Shown here piece after piece: positions 20,101 through 31,819 of a DNA stretch of 64,000 nucleotides. The translations under genes were made by a program, and so were the position numbers. The stretch covers positions 1 through 64,000 of the forward strand of contig SNVD02002385.1 of assembly GCA_013180625.2 (NCBI GenBank). The letters run 5' to 3'. How positions within the stretch are numbered: the stretch's first letter is position 1; the number at the start of each line of letters is the position of its first letter. This DNA comes from Boswellia sacra (Eukaryota > Streptophyta > Magnoliopsida > Sapindales > Burseraceae). The notes under the pieces are model-generated. The model had not been told where the DNA came from and made no database searches. It worked only from the letters and a program-made list of their open reading frames with translations.

Positions 20101-22036
20101 GAGTCTTTGTGGGATATGTACTGAACAATAAGGCATTTTGAGTTTACAATCTTTAAACTAAGACTGTAATAGAGTCTGCAAATGTATTATTCAATGACCT
20201 TAATGATTATACAAAGTATTCTGATGAAGAAAGCATAACCAGCTTCACAGAAAATGTAAAGAAGATTCTGTTATGAAAGAGGAAACAATTGCTGTTACAT
20301 CAGATACAATAATAACATTTGATAGCACAGAGTTGGATAGAAACTTAATAAAAATGATGATGAAAGAAAAGATCCACCTTCTTGGATACAAAGGGCACAT
20401 CTAACCGACTCAATCATTGGAAGTCTAGATGGTATGATGAAAACCAAAATCAAGGTAAGAAATCAGATTAGATTTGTTTGTTATTTTTCATTAATTGAGC
20501 CTAAGAATGTGAAAGAAGCCTTAAAAAAGGATGTTTGGATTCAGGCTATACAAGATGAACTTAATCAGTTTAAAAGAAATGAAATTTGGGAATTAGTTCC
20601 TAGGCCACAAAATGCAAATGTCATTAAAACCAAGTGGATATTTAAGAACAAAACTGATGAGAGTGGTCAAGTAGTTAGAAATAAAGCTAGATTAGTGGCA
20701 CAACATTTCACACAAGTAGAAGGCATAGACTTCGATGAAGCTTGTGCACTAGTAGCTAGACTTGAGTCTATCAGATTATCACTCGCTATTACTTGCTTGC
20801 TTGCTTGATTTTAAATTGTATCAAATATATGTTAAGACAATCTTCTTGAATGGTTATCTTAATGAAGAGGTTTTTGTTGAACAACACAAAGGATTTGAAG
20901 ATCCTAAATATCTTGATTTTGTGTACAAGTTGCATAAAGCTTTGTATGGTTTGAAACAAGCTTTAAAAGCTTGGGATGAAAGGTTGACAAATTTTCTGAT
21001 TAAAAAAGGTTGTACTAGGGATAGCAATGAAATAAGACTTTGTTTATCAATATCCATCTAGTTATTTATTGTTGCTCAAGTGTATATAGATGATATTGTG
21101 TTTGGCTCAACTAACAAAAACAAGACTAATGAATTTGTTAAGTTGATGCAAGAAGAGTTTGAGATGAGCATGGTAGGGGAATTAAATTTCTTTCTTGGAT
21201 TATAGGTTAAGCAAAATGGATGATTGGATATTCATATATTAATCAAAATATGCTAAGAATCTTGTAAAGATATTTGAACTTGAAAAGGAAAAACCTATGA
21301 GAACTCTTATATGTACTAACTTGAAACTTTCCAAAGATGACGCAGGAAAAGAGATTGATACAAGTTCGTGTAAGAGCATCATTGGCAGCTTATTATACCT
21401 CACTACAAGTAGACCAAATTTATATTTCAGTGTAGGACTTAGTGCAAGATTTCAAATAAATCCTCAGGAATCTCACTTCGCAGCAACCAATAGAATCATC
21501 AAGTATGTTCATGAAACTTATGACTACGGAATATGATTTTCTTACAAAATAAATGCTTATCTTGTAGGGTTTAGTGATATTGATTGGGCAGGGAATGCAG
21601 ATGACAAAAAGAGCACATCAAGGGGATGTTTTTACCTTGACACTAACTTGGTTTTTTGGCATAGCAAAAAGCAAAATTCCTTCTAATTGTCCACGTAGAA
21701 GCAGAATACATTACAGCAAGGAGTTGTTGTACACAACTACTTTGGATGAAGTAAATGCTAAGTGATTATGGTATTGAATGAAAACCTATAACTATGTTTT
21801 GTGATAATATTAGTGCTATAAATATTTTCAAAAATCTAGTCCAACATTCTAGAACAAAACAACATTCTAGAACAAAACACATTGACATAAGATACCATTT
21901 TATAAGGGAGCTTGTAGAGTCAAAGGTAATACACATTGAACACATTTCTAACGAATTTCAATTAACTGACCTGTTCACTAAGGCATTAGATGCAACAAGA
22001 TTTGAGAATCTAAGAAAGGCTTTAGGCATTTGTTAG
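17170..22036 (+). pseudogene. S1 gag-pol (copia) remnant
   Basis: Starts MEFIRNRGSG at ATG 17170 and ends at TAG 22034. Gag has NYSFWKARMMMYIKSLDD and SKLMRLNSQFENL (DUF4219/UBN2-type). Its knuckle near 18072-18113 has Tyr for the second Cys. Protease has the DSG Asp at 18978-18980. Integrase keeps Asp codons at 19533 (HMDLMGP) and 19729 (RSDHGKEF) and Glu at 19837 (VVERKN), but one zinc-ligand Cys is Phe (FGPC near 19440). Reverse transcriptase has KARLVAQ and YIDD at 21083-21094. RNase H and the tail HSRTKHIDIRYHFIRELVES end the polyprotein. More than a dozen stops and several shifts make it non-functional. A 15-bp duplication (HSRTKQ repeat) lies near 21845-21875. Confidence 0.88.
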
Positions 22037-22141
22037 TTTTCTGGATAGGCATTACTTTTTGTTATGTTAATTATATCTATAATATCATAAGTTTTCTTTT
22101 AATTAAATATGTGTGAGCTATAATATATGTTGTGTATTATT

Positions 22142-22293
22142 AAGATATTGGTTAACTAAATAAAAGAATACAGAGAGTGCTACCAGTATATGATGTGTGA
22201 AAGTCATCCTTGGGAGTAACCTCAAGGTATATCAGAAATATGTTGAGGTCACTTACTCAAGTGGAAAGGGCATTCTCTATATTGTGTGAAAGC
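22142..22293 (+). other. Noncoding block conserved between S1 and S2
   Basis: The stretch with TACAGAGAGTGCTACCAGTA and TATGATGTGTGAAAG, and a second TGTGTGAAAGCT, matches 56117-56283 in S2 although no shared frame is open. It lies between pol and the envelope-position ORF. Confidence 0.7.
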
Positions 22294-22821
22294 TGTTGTA
22301 TCTAATTCATAATCCAATATGATTAGTTTTTGTGAACATGTCAAAATGTTTTTGACATCTTAATTGAATGAAAAATGAAGTTAAACAACTTTACAATGTT
22401 GATTATAAACAGCTTTGAAATATGCTTCTTTAGAATGATTCACATGATCTTTAGATATTGTTGTTATATTAACTATAATTGTTTTCTATTACATTATTTA
22501 TAACTTACAATATCGTTTGTGCCTGACTGAAATTTGATTTTCTTGTATGTGTACATGTGTCAAAGGTGCCATGTCAGCATTATTGGTTTGAGGGGAAGAG
22601 TTTTCGGTAGTGAGAATCATTTCTCATATAGAATTCCTTATTTTAATCAAAATCAATTTTTGAATTTACTTCATTTATTACCGTAATGGGTTTGTTTTGG
22701 AAAATTAAATAAAATCAAATTTAAATTGTTTTAGAAACCGAATTGGACTAGGACTTTTTCTTTCCAAGTATATCACAAACTCAGGTAGGGTTATTTTGTT
22801 CTCTATCCAATTCGTATATTG

Positions 22822-22825
<4 letters not shown>
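22294..22825 (+). other. S1 leader before the envelope-position ORF
   Basis: No gene seen. AT-rich sequence that partly aligns with 56284-56840 of S2 (for example CATGTGTCAAA followed by TGTCAGCA). Confidence 0.5.

Positions 22826-22859
<34 letters not shown>
22826..22859 (+). repeat. (CT)n microsatellite
   Basis: A run of CT dinucleotides just upstream of the TTGTGCAG acceptor-like site (22881-22888). It could serve as the pyrimidine tract of that splice site; S2 has no such expansion. Confidence 0.9.
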
Positions 22860-22862
<3 letters not shown>

Positions 22863-22886
22863 ATCTTTGTTCTTTAACCCTTGTGC

Positions 22887-22888
22887 AG
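22887..22888 (+). promoter_or_regulatory. Candidate 3' splice site before the S1 envelope-position ORF
   Basis: CCCTTGTGCAG ends at 22888, 22 bases before ATG 22911. S2 has TTTTTTGCAG ending at 56850, 16 bases before its ATG 56867. Same place and type in both elements. Confidence 0.5.
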
Positions 22889-22910
22889 CACCAAAAATAA
22901 AATCCCGATA

Positions 22911-24681
22911 ATGGCATCTTTAACTAAATATGAGAAATCCACTAGCAGCTCATCATCATCAAGTGGTTTCAGCAATCACACTAGTGATAATAGGTTGCAA
23001 TCGCAACAATCAAAACAACATGCAGAAATTTTGATTGACCCAGCGATGAGTGATGATGAAGAAGTTCCTGTTGGATGAATGGAGGACAAAGTCAAGCCCA
23101 AGTTCAATAAGTTTCTCGCCACTGAAGTGAAGAACAACTTTTTAAAATATACTTCGAAGAGGAGTTGCAGATTGAAAGGTTAGTAAAGGTTTCTGATTTC
23201 AATATGTATGGCCTAGGTGAGCTTCTTGAGTCCATATATTGGGCCAGAATAGTAAACAACTTTCTACCTATGTTAAGACTCTCATTCAAGAGTTTTATGC
23301 TAATATACCTTATTCGATTGATGATCTTAAGAGTTTTTATTATCACAAAGTATATTGTAGAGGTAGATTGGTGAAATTTTCTTCCAATGTGATTAACACA
23401 TTCTTTGATATTCCAATTGAGAGTTTACATTCTATTGATGGTAATTTTGAGATGGAAACTGTTCATAAAGAGTTACCTAGTTGTGATGATTTGAAATGGA
23501 ACTCATGAGATGGGATTGATAAAAAATATCTTATTAAGAAGTATAGGGTCCTGCATTTCAACATATCAAAATCAAGTTAGAGATGATAGGGTGAAATTTC
23601 TATTTTGTTTGGGCACCAATAGACCAATTTATTTAGGCTTGTGGATATATAGGATGATAGTATAGATTGCACCTTACAAATCTTATTATCATTTGCTTGT
23701 ATTTCCTTGTTTGATTTAAGGAATTTTAGCACAAAATGGTGTTCCAATAAGCTTTAAAGAGATGTCTGAAATCTGCCTAAGCCTATTATAAAAGGCTTCT
23801 TATCCAAATTGCATGACAAAACTGATTTGCTTGATAATTCTCAACCAAGACGACCAAATCCAATGAGTAATATAGAAGAACAACTTGCTCCAATTAATGT
23901 TACTCTAGCTAATATAGTGCAAGATATTAAGGAAATCAAGGCAAAGCAATTAGAGCTAGAAAGGAAAATTGATGGCAAAAAAATTGTAGATGAACAACCT
24001 CATATGGAAACTGATGAGACCATAGAGGAGCATCTAGAGGAGACTAGGTTAGACGAGAAACATGCTAAAAAGACTGCTATTATGACAGACAAAGCAACAG
24101 AGAATAAGAAAAAGAAAAAGGATGAAAAGAAGAAATCAAAAGGCACTGAGCTGAAAAAAAAGGTCAAGCTTGTCAAGAGGAAATATGCCAAGAAGTACAC
24201 TACTACAGAGAAAGTTTATAATCAACTTATAGTATAACCAGCTCATTTTCAAAGCTCTAATAACCCAATACAAGAAGAACCAACTCAAGAGGAGCCAGTA
24301 CTGCCATTACCTACTTCACGACATACTCTACCACATCATGAAGAATCTACACGTGATCTAGCTCCTAAACCTGAGAAGGTAGATGAGGAGATTCTGCTAG
24401 AACTTGCATCTGAATCTCTAATGGGGTTATCTCACAATGTTGAAACTAATGCTGAAAAGCTTGACAAGTCTATTCACAAGATTGCGGCAGAAGTTACTGC
24501 ATCTTCTTATGATACAATAGCATAACAGGACACTCTAATAGCTTCTGAGCAACCTATTCCATCCAGCGTAGGCAAAATGTTCAGGACCAAAGCTGGCAGC
24601 TCCAAGAAAAGGCCTAGGCTACCATCCAAACTGCCTGTTCGCAAATCAGCAAGATTTAACATATTTTGTACTAGTTTTTGA
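22911..24681 (+). pseudogene. S1 envelope-position ORF (putative plant transposon protein domain)
   Basis: Starts MASLTKYEKSTSSSSSSSGF and has a Ser-rich head, then AEILIDPAMSDDEE, KFNKFLA, LQIERLVKVSDFNMYGLGEL, a core with EFYANIPYSIDDLKSFYYHK and VYCRGRLVKFSSNVIN, a Lys/Glu-rich coil (about 23930-24200) and a basic C-terminus KKRPRLPSKLPVRKSARF. The core is the putative plant transposon protein domain (Pfam PF20167) often found in third ORFs of plant LTR elements. Function is unknown; no signal peptide or clear membrane segment is visible, so a true envelope role is not supported. Stops at 23077, 24236 and 24524 among others, plus shifts near 23160-23240, inactivate it. S2 holds a better copy. 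Confidence 0.75.
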
Positions 24682-25253
24682 ACTTTATTTTTTTACTTTG
24701 TGTTCAGTTTTTCAGTTTTTGAAACTTGTCCTGAAACCAAGGAAGAGAAGTGTGGTTTTTGATTGGTTTCTACTTGTACTTTGCTTTTGCTCTGAACTGA
24801 TTTTTATTTAGATTAGTGTGTTAGTTAGGAGGAGTAATAGCCTTTGCTCTGATATGATACTTTGATGCATTTTGACCTTTGCAAGAGCTAATTAGTTTTG
24901 CATGCATATTTAACTTATCTGCTTTGTGTTTGATTAACTTTGATCTCTTTGTAGCAATTTATTTCATTTTAGTTAAATCTGATTTTTTTTGGATATATTA
25001 TTAGCTCTCATAATTTTACTTGCAAGTTATCTGTTACTAGCACAAGGTACTTTACTTGCAGGTTATTAGATTTTAGTCATTTTTTGTTATGACTATTTCT
25101 GTGATATGTTTTGTAACTGACAAGTCGTTATTCCTATTGGTGTAGTACTTTTACTTATGTTTGATGTATTTGTTTTCAGTTGCATTAGACATATATGTGT
25201 TTACATGCTAAACATTACTTCAAAAACAAGTTGATGTTTTCATCACAAGTTGT
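24682..25253 (+). other. S1 region between the envelope-position ORF and the polypurine tract
   Basis: AT-rich, T-rich, no gene seen. A 20-base phrase around ACTTGCAAGTTATCTGTTAC is partly repeated near 25050. Confidence 0.5.
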
Positions 25254-25267
25254 CAAAAAAGGGGAAT
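25254..25267 (+). other. Polypurine tract of S1
   Basis: CAAAAAAGGGGAAT directly before the 3' LTR; S2 has CAAAAAGGGGGAGAT in the same place. Confidence 0.8.
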
Positions 25268-26136
25268 TGTTAGTGTCAAACTTGACACCGTGACATTTGT
25301 CATGCATTTGATTAATTTTGGACAAACTTGTAATTAAAACATTAGTTTATATTCTTTGTTATTTTACTGTTTCTAGACGTCTTTATTAGAAAGTATTAGA
25401 TTCATGTTGAATATCTCTTATTAGATTAGGATATTATTCTAGTATCCTAATTTTCTTAGGAGTATATTTTATTAGTGTCCTAATTTACTTAGGAGTTTAT
25501 TTATATCACTTCTTATATTATTGATCATCATCTTATTCTTACCAATTGAGTTTAATTGAGATTCTATAGGATATTGATGAGAAGGGCAATTGAACTTCAC
25601 ACTATATATGTAATGTTATTTTCAATAACTTACATAGATATGTGTGTGTGGCATTGAATTTCAAGAAATTGAGAAAAGCTTCAACGCAAAATTGGAATGC
25701 ATCTTTGATTATGTTTTATGAGAGTTTTATTCATGTATGAGAGGTTGCGATTGTGCATGAATTTTGTTCATGTCTGTTTGAATTAGTATTCACTTAAGAG
25801 AACTTGAGAGTTGAGTGTTTATGTAATTCAGTGTTAGACATCGTTGTTATACTTAACAGCGTGTTGTTAAGTTGTCAGTAATAGAGAGTGGGTAGTGTCA
25901 CTAGTTTAAGATCTTGTTAGGATTTTATTTTACAAAGATTAGGTCTGCGTGTGAGAGTGAGTCAGCACTATAAACACACCTAAAGATTGTTCAAACAAGA
26001 ACTTAGTAAATTGCAACTCTAATCTATCCGTGGACGTAGGTTTTTATAACCGAACCACGTAAATCCTTCTATGTCATTTTATATTACAGTTTGCTGTTAT
26101 GTTACATATAACTGATTCATACTTTCAGATCTCACA
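25268..26136 (+). repeat. 3' LTR of S1 (869 bp)
   Basis: Begins TGTTAGTGTCAAACTTGACA and ends ATCTCACA; pairs with 16236-17108 with many scattered differences, showing an old insertion. Confidence 0.88.
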
Positions 26137-27013
26137 AAGACAAAAAATTATTTGAGTGAGATATGCATGTGACATGCATTTTTGACTCCTACACAAATTA
26201 GATTTACAAATTTTGAAGGTAATTTTGAGCCTAAATATATCTTAAAAAGAACTTTTAATTATTTAGTCAAATATAAGGCATTTGAATAAAAGTATCTGTC
26301 CTTATTGTCTATGTAAGGCATTTGAATAGATAGTAATCTTATGTTATTTAGTCAAACATAAGGCATTAATTTGAATAACAATATTTGTCGACAATGTTTA
26401 TGTGAGTATATTTCATAAACATTTGACTTGCGAGACAAATTATTATGGAGACAACAAATAAAATGTTATACCATTTGCATGATGTAATATTAACCTAGTC
26501 TAAAGACTTGAATTTTTTACCTGATGGAATATTAACCTAGTCTAGACACTTAAATTTGTAGGTTTTCGATATTACTACTTTATCTTTATATTTTAATAGA
26601 GACTAACATTAATATTTATTAAATAATCGAAAAAAGTTATGCTAAATATACAACCACGTTATACAACCTAACTCATATAACCTAACATGGCATAAATTCA
26701 CTAGGTGAATAAAAATAAAAAATAAAATAACTAATTTTTAATAAATAAAATAGGGCTCACTCATCCAATAAATTTGTATTATGTCAGGTTGTATGAGTTA
26801 GGTTTTATAACTTAGTTGTATATCTAGCATTATTGAATTGAAAAATATAAAATATTAAGATGAGAACATTAATTTAAAAAATTTAAAATCTAAATTTAGG
26901 TTGAATAATTCTCATAATGTCTATAAAATTTTCCATTACTCATTCATGAGTAATTATATCTTGTGAAAAATCAGACAAATTTGATAAATTATTATCCAAC
27001 GACTAATAAAATA
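26137..27013. other. AT-rich spacer with a MITE
   Basis: No gene. Several AAGGCATTTGAATA phrases near 26270-26370, and a ~43-bp tandem duplication at about 26475-26560 (GATGTAATATTAACCTAGTC). The MITE at 26639-26830 is listed separately. AATAAAATA at 27005-27013 is the left target duplication of the next element. Confidence 0.6.
26639..26830. mobile_element. Hairpin MITE (192 bp)
   Basis: About 60 bases at each end are inverted copies: left ATGCTAAATATACAACCACG and right, read on the minus strand, ATGCTAGATATACAACTAAG, continuing through CCTAACTCATA. The spacer is AT-rich. No clear target duplication is visible, so the superfamily is open. Confidence 0.75.
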
Positions 27014-27102
27014 GGGGATAATTATGTTGTCCCCCTAAGGTTACACATAAATAAAGTTTTCTATTGAGAGATCAAATATTACAAATTGTCCCCTCATTTC
27101 AT
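27014..27102 (+). repeat. Left terminal inverted repeat of the 27014-30571 MULE
   Basis: Matches 30483-30571 in inverted orientation over about 88 bp with gaps; shared words include GGGATAATTA, AAGGTTA/GAGGTTA and AGAGATCAAATATT. Confidence 0.75.
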
Positions 27103-27515
27103 TTAGGGCCTATTTATTTAATTACTTAAGACTTTTTAGATCTAAACACTTTTTAGAACATAAATTATGTCATTCAAAATTATGTTTGTTTTTCATTTTG
27201 TGTACCACTTAAAAAAAGTGATAAAGCTATATCTTATTTTAATTTTGACTAATTTATTCTTTAATAAAAACTATTTATTTATATATTTTTTTGTTACAAA
27301 CCAAGATTACTAGATATTTATATGCTTTCCTTGTTTCATCGTTTCATAGTTAATTAATTGAAATTATTTATGATTAAAATAAAAATATATTACAATAAAT
27401 TTATTTTATTTAATTATTTTCAAAGGCTAGATTTAATTGTTTGGACTATAAATAATTAAAAAAGTTATAATTAGAAAATTAAAAAAATTTAAAAGTTTAA
27501 AAAAAGTTACGGATA

Positions 27516-27949
27516 GTGTCAAACCTACATCGTTTTGCTTGTCTGGGTTTTGGTGGTAGGAGAAATCCCATGGCTGCCACTGTATTGCATCTTCTTTGTT
27601 CAGCGAATATCAAGAGCTTTTTCCCTATATTCTTCCCTATATCGACAACATATTATGGTACGACATCGGCTTCACGGAGCGAAGAAAGAGGCATCGACCC
27701 ACTCGAGATATCGTCTTTACACAAAGACATTCTCGCCTCCGTCGCCTCGCAAACGCTGTTGCAACTACTATAGGTTTTGGTGTCTTCCCTTACTACTGGC
27801 TACCATGTTTTTTGAGACAGAGGAGGAAGAAGAGAAGTAAAAAGAGAAAAATCAGTGTAGCCCCAATGCAGGTGGCGACAATGGCAGCCTTTGAGAGTTT
27901 TTCGATTTGCTTATCGAGGGGAAGTGATGGTGGGGTTGAAAAGAAGTAA
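27516..27949 (+). other. Possible captured gene fragment
   Basis: More GC-rich than its surroundings, with two overlapping open frames (27516-27773 and 27596-27949). The first reads MAATVLHLLCSANIKSFFPI from an inner ATG at 27570 and looks like the start of an organelle-targeted protein, but no family is recognised and the frame choice is open. It sits between two partial inverted sequences (about 27108 and 28165) with AGGGCC/GTGCCC ends that may mark a nested hAT-like element. Confidence 0.3.
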
Positions 27950-28506
27950 GGCTAGGTATCACAAATGAGATTTGTTTTGTTGCATAAGGAGTGGTATTAA
28001 AGACATTTTATATTTTCAAATGTTTTAGAAGAAAAAAAGAGATATTTTTTCACTTTTTTAATTCAAACTATAATATCTGAAAATAAGTGATTAGATATTA
28101 AAACAAAAAAGTTTACCACTTATTCCCATTCATATTCAAATTTCAGTGGATAAAACAAATGGGCACTCAATTTCAAAGGGGAAAATGTAAAATATAATGA
28201 AACCCCATATTACCCTTAGTAATTTTAAATAAAATAAAATAATTAATTAAATAATTTTTGTAAAAACTACTATTAATCTTCTTCAACAACTCAAACACCA
28301 TCCCAACTCAAAAACAAATCACTCACAACTCTTCAATTTTTGAATCTTTCTCGTTCCCAAACATTTTTTCTAGATTTTCTTAACAACCAAACAACTAAAA
28401 AGGAACCAAGACTATATTTGGTGTATCACATAGGTTTGTATAATTATCACTGTAATAGATAGCATTGTGTTGAATTGTATTACACAAGAAATAAGTAAAT
28501 TATATA

Positions 28507-29411
28507 CTGTGTTTGGTTTGTCATTGTATTTGATAATTGCTAATTAATATTGTGTTTGCTAAAAAAATGAATTAGATAGTATTAATTTTTTATATAAATT
28601 AAAATAATTTAAAAAATATAATATAAATTTTAATTAAAAAATTCATAAATTCAAACTTAAATGAAATTATATTTATTTTTCTAAATACACATTGTGGAAA
28701 TATAATAATAAATCAAATATCAAATTAAAATTGCAAACCATATTAAAAAAAATTAGATGGAATACGAAAAAATGAAAATAAATGATTCTTAATTTTAATC
28801 AATATAAAATCCAATTCTCCAAATATAGAAAAAAAATCAATTGTACAAAAAAATTATCAAAATCCAAAAGAAAAATAAAAACCTAGAATTATTAATTAAT
28901 TAATTCTTTCTTTCTTGATTGAAGCAGAGATAGGAGGAGAGTGACGTGTGAGTGGAGGAGGGTTTGATCGAAATGCGGCAAAAAAAGGTGGGGACCGAAA
29001 GTGTCGGAGGAGGTTGGCATAGACTGGAGGTAGGTCTAAGCTGCCTGCTTCACCAAACTGTTACGGATGGAGATTTTGTAGCTGGAGTTAGCGGCAATGG
29101 GGAGTTGACAGCAGCGGCGGGGGAGGAAGGGAGGAGGTCTTTGACGAATGTGTTAATTGGGAAGAAGATCTGAGAAAGAGGAGCTCGCAGGATGATTATG
29201 ATGACGATGATGCTGGGGAGTTTGGGAGGTTGGAGTGGGAAACGAGGGTGAAGAAAGAGAAGCGAGAGTTTTTGCTAGGAGAAATTAAATGCAAATAGTT
29301 GTTATGCAGCCTTAACCGAAAGTCTCTCGCGTCATAAGTTTTGTTGCCTTTATGCACTTCTTATGCGGTTTTTAACAATCCTATCCCCACTTGATTTTCA
29401 ACCAAACACAG
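28507..29411. other. Segment bounded by inverted CTGTGTTTGGTT words
   Basis: CTGTGTTTGGTTT at 28507 and its inverse near 29400-29411 enclose AT-rich DNA and a GC-rich plus-strand stretch (28930-29300) with an open frame at 28952-29173 of no known family. Could be a nested MITE-like insertion; no target duplication confirmed. Confidence 0.3.
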
Positions 29412-30482
29412 CTAAAACCAAATATTATAGCCCTTTGTACAATGCTATGCAGGCCGTCGTACACGCCCTAAAACTTTAAAGAACTCCTTAAACAGAAACA
29501 ACTAAGATTGAAAACTCAATTTACGTAAACTTGAATAAAATCTTACAAAACACACCAAAAAGCTTAGCAACATCAAAGGCATCGTTGTTTTGTTCATGCT
29601 AGCACTTCTCCTTTTCCAATAGCTCCCCTGAATCCACCACCACCTCCTCTCCCAACTCCACTGCCACCACCATCATCTACTCCTACGCCATCACTGCCAC
29701 CTATTCCATCACTTATCACTTGGCCAATACCAATTTCCAGTACCACCACCACCCGCCCCTAGCCCTCCTCCTACACCGCCACCAACTCCTTCACCTCTAC
29801 CAATTCTCCTACCACCACTATCATCGACCCCCTCCTCCACTATCACCATGACTAGTTGGCCAAACACATCTTCCTTTACCACTGCCAATCGACCAAACCG
29901 CTACCATCTCCAAATCCACCACCATGCCCAAATCCTCCACCCAAACCGCTACAATTCCGATACATAATCAACTCTAAAATCCACAAAACACCCTTAAAAC
30001 GCCACAATTCCACACCACACAACAAACCTACAAAACCCGCCAACTCAAAAAAAAAAAAAAAACCTACCTAATACAACCACTGATTCATATGGATTTGGGG
30101 AAAAAAATGAAACAAACTTAAGGATGCTGAGGTAGCGGGAGCCTTTGACGTAGCTGGGGAAGTTGGAGAGGAGAAAGTGGTGGACGCAGTGCAAATGCCA
30201 TGGGAGAGGTCAAGGAAGGTGTTGACTTGAATCTAGGGCTTGGGAAAGGAGGTCTGCCACCCAGTCGTGGAAGCGGCGGTGGTTAAGGAGGAAGCCAAGG
30301 AGGTTTCCGATGACGGGGTAGGATTGTGGAGATGGGGTTTCGGTTGACAAGTAGAGAAGAAGAAGAAGTGGAATCTGAATTTTATTTTTTCAATTATCAA
30401 TTTAATTGATATATTAAAATAATTATTTATTTTATATTGTATCACCAATTATCACTTTACCCTTTAATGTATGGCTGAAATT
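29412..30482. other. Low-complexity Pro-codon-rich stretch and GC-rich block
   Basis: CCACCACC-type repeats at 29630-29960 would encode Pro/His-rich or, on the minus strand, Gly/Trp-rich peptides. A GC-rich block at 30125-30370 has a weak minus-strand open frame. No recognised protein. Confidence 0.35.
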
Positions 30483-30571
30483 CTAATTGAGGGGAATTTG
30501 CAATATTTGATCTCTTAAGAGGAACTGTGTTTTCGTTTAACCTCAGCGAGGGAAAAGTAATTAATTATCCC
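30483..30571 (-). repeat. Right terminal inverted repeat of the 27014-30571 MULE
   Basis: Inverse of 27014-27102; ends ...TTATCCC next to the AATAAAATA duplication. Confidence 0.75.
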
Positions 30572-30580
30572 AATAAAATA

Positions 30581-31572
30581 TTTGATGTAAAAAGTGTTGG
30601 AGATAAAAGGTTTAAAATAAACATTTACATCATAAGTTATAAAATTTATTTTAAGATTAATTTCATACGTTAGAAGTATAATAAAAACATGATTACGACA
30701 CTTATTGTTTGTAACGTTCATGTTTTTATTAAGAACATTATGGCTTAGGAGTTAAAAGAAATTTAATTTATAACTTACTTAACTAAGAGACTACTATATA
30801 AAGGAGTCTCAAAAGTTCTAATATGGATATGATATATTTTGAGTACTTTATAATTTTGAGCAGCCGCGACATATGAAGACATGTTATTTTCTTCTGGTGA
30901 TTGTGCTCATCGAGAAGATAAGCTGTAAGCACTAGGTTGTATCTTGGAGTCCTTGAGTACTGATATGACCCGCACGAGGGGAGGACTCTTTGGCTTTAGG
31001 ACAATGCCTTTGACATGCCTCCCAAGTGCTCAAGCCGCATATTTCTTACTCTATCTCTTTACTTGTTCTATTTATTTAATATATTGTTTTGTTAATCTAA
31101 TTTATATTTTATTATTTCTTCAATATGTTGTTGTTTGATTTTATTATTTAAATTTATTATAAATATTCTCAACAAAAAAATGCTTGAATTCTGCGCTGTT
31201 GTTATGTTCTCACTCATAGTTTTTCAATCTAATTCTTCTATGGATTATCGCTACTTAATGCATGGTTGGCTGTTTAGCTGACTGCCGCACTGCTTCCCTT
31301 CCCTGTCCATAGGCATAGAAACTCAAATTAGTTTGATTCCTTTAACGTTGCACTCCTCACATCCTAGCCTAAAATTCGGTAACGCTCCACACCGTATCAC
31401 TATACTCGTCTCCCTCCATCCCCTTCTACCTACCTACTTGTGGCTTGTCCCCTGCCTATCCCAAGCACGCTTAAAGCCATGAAACATATTCCACCTGGCA
31501 CCCACGTTGCTTCCAATTTAGTAGTGATGTATATCTAAAAATTTATTTTGAAGTCATATATTTATCAAATGA
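30581..31572. other. Spacer between the MULE and the CACTA element
   Basis: No gene recognised. 30940-31030 and 31190-31500 are less AT-rich and may be old gene or transposon scraps, but no motif can be named. The TGA at 31570-31572 is the left target duplication of the CACTA element. Confidence 0.45.
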
Positions 31573-31819
31573 CACTACAAGAAAAACAGTTTTTTGCGAC
31601 AAAATTTTTTACGACGAAATAAAATTCGTCGCAAAAAGCGGCCTTTTGCGACAAAATTATTATTTTGTCACAAAAGTTAGCATTTCAAAAGAAAAGATAT
31701 TTTGCGAGGAATTTTTCGTCGCAAAATAAAACCTTTAGCGATGAATATTCATTTCCTCGCTAAAAACTCGAGTGACTAATTAGGGAAGCATTTTTTGCGA
31801 CAAGATAAAACCTATTGCG

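Larger units (their letters stand above)
16236..26136 (+). mobile_element. Sirevirus-type Ty1/copia retrotransposon S1, decayed
   Basis: LTRs at 16236-17108 and 25268-26136 flank a tRNA-Met-type primer site, a copia-order gag-protease-integrase-RT-RNaseH remnant (17170-22036), an extra envelope-position ORF (22911-24681) and a purine tract. The order and the extra ORF are those of Sireviruses. Many stops and shifts occur. The flanking five bases (AAAAT / AAGAC) do not match well, so the target duplication has decayed. It is clearly related to S2 (49873-60179) but more degraded. Confidence 0.88.
27014..30571. mobile_element. Non-autonomous Mutator-like element with perfect 9-bp target duplication
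   Basis: The nine bases AATAAAATA stand directly outside both ends (27005-27013 and 30572-30580). The ends are imperfect inverted repeats of about 88 bp: GGGATAATTA at the left and the same on the minus strand at the right, with AGAGATCAAATATT shared inside. A 9-bp duplication with long terminal inverted repeats is the Mutator signature. No transposase is present. The inside is a patchwork, including a GC-rich ORF at 27516-27949 and low-complexity gene-like pieces at 28930-29300 and 29600-30060, as in Pack-MULEs. Confidence 0.8.

Noticed and set aside
23809..24237. Separate Lys-rich gene in S1
   Set aside because: It is the coiled, Lys-rich part of the envelope-position ORF; S2 has the same part in frame with its core.
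22911..24681. True envelope glycoprotein in the Sirevirus third ORF
   Set aside because: No signal peptide, no clear membrane anchor and no Cys pattern visible; position alone does not make it an envelope.
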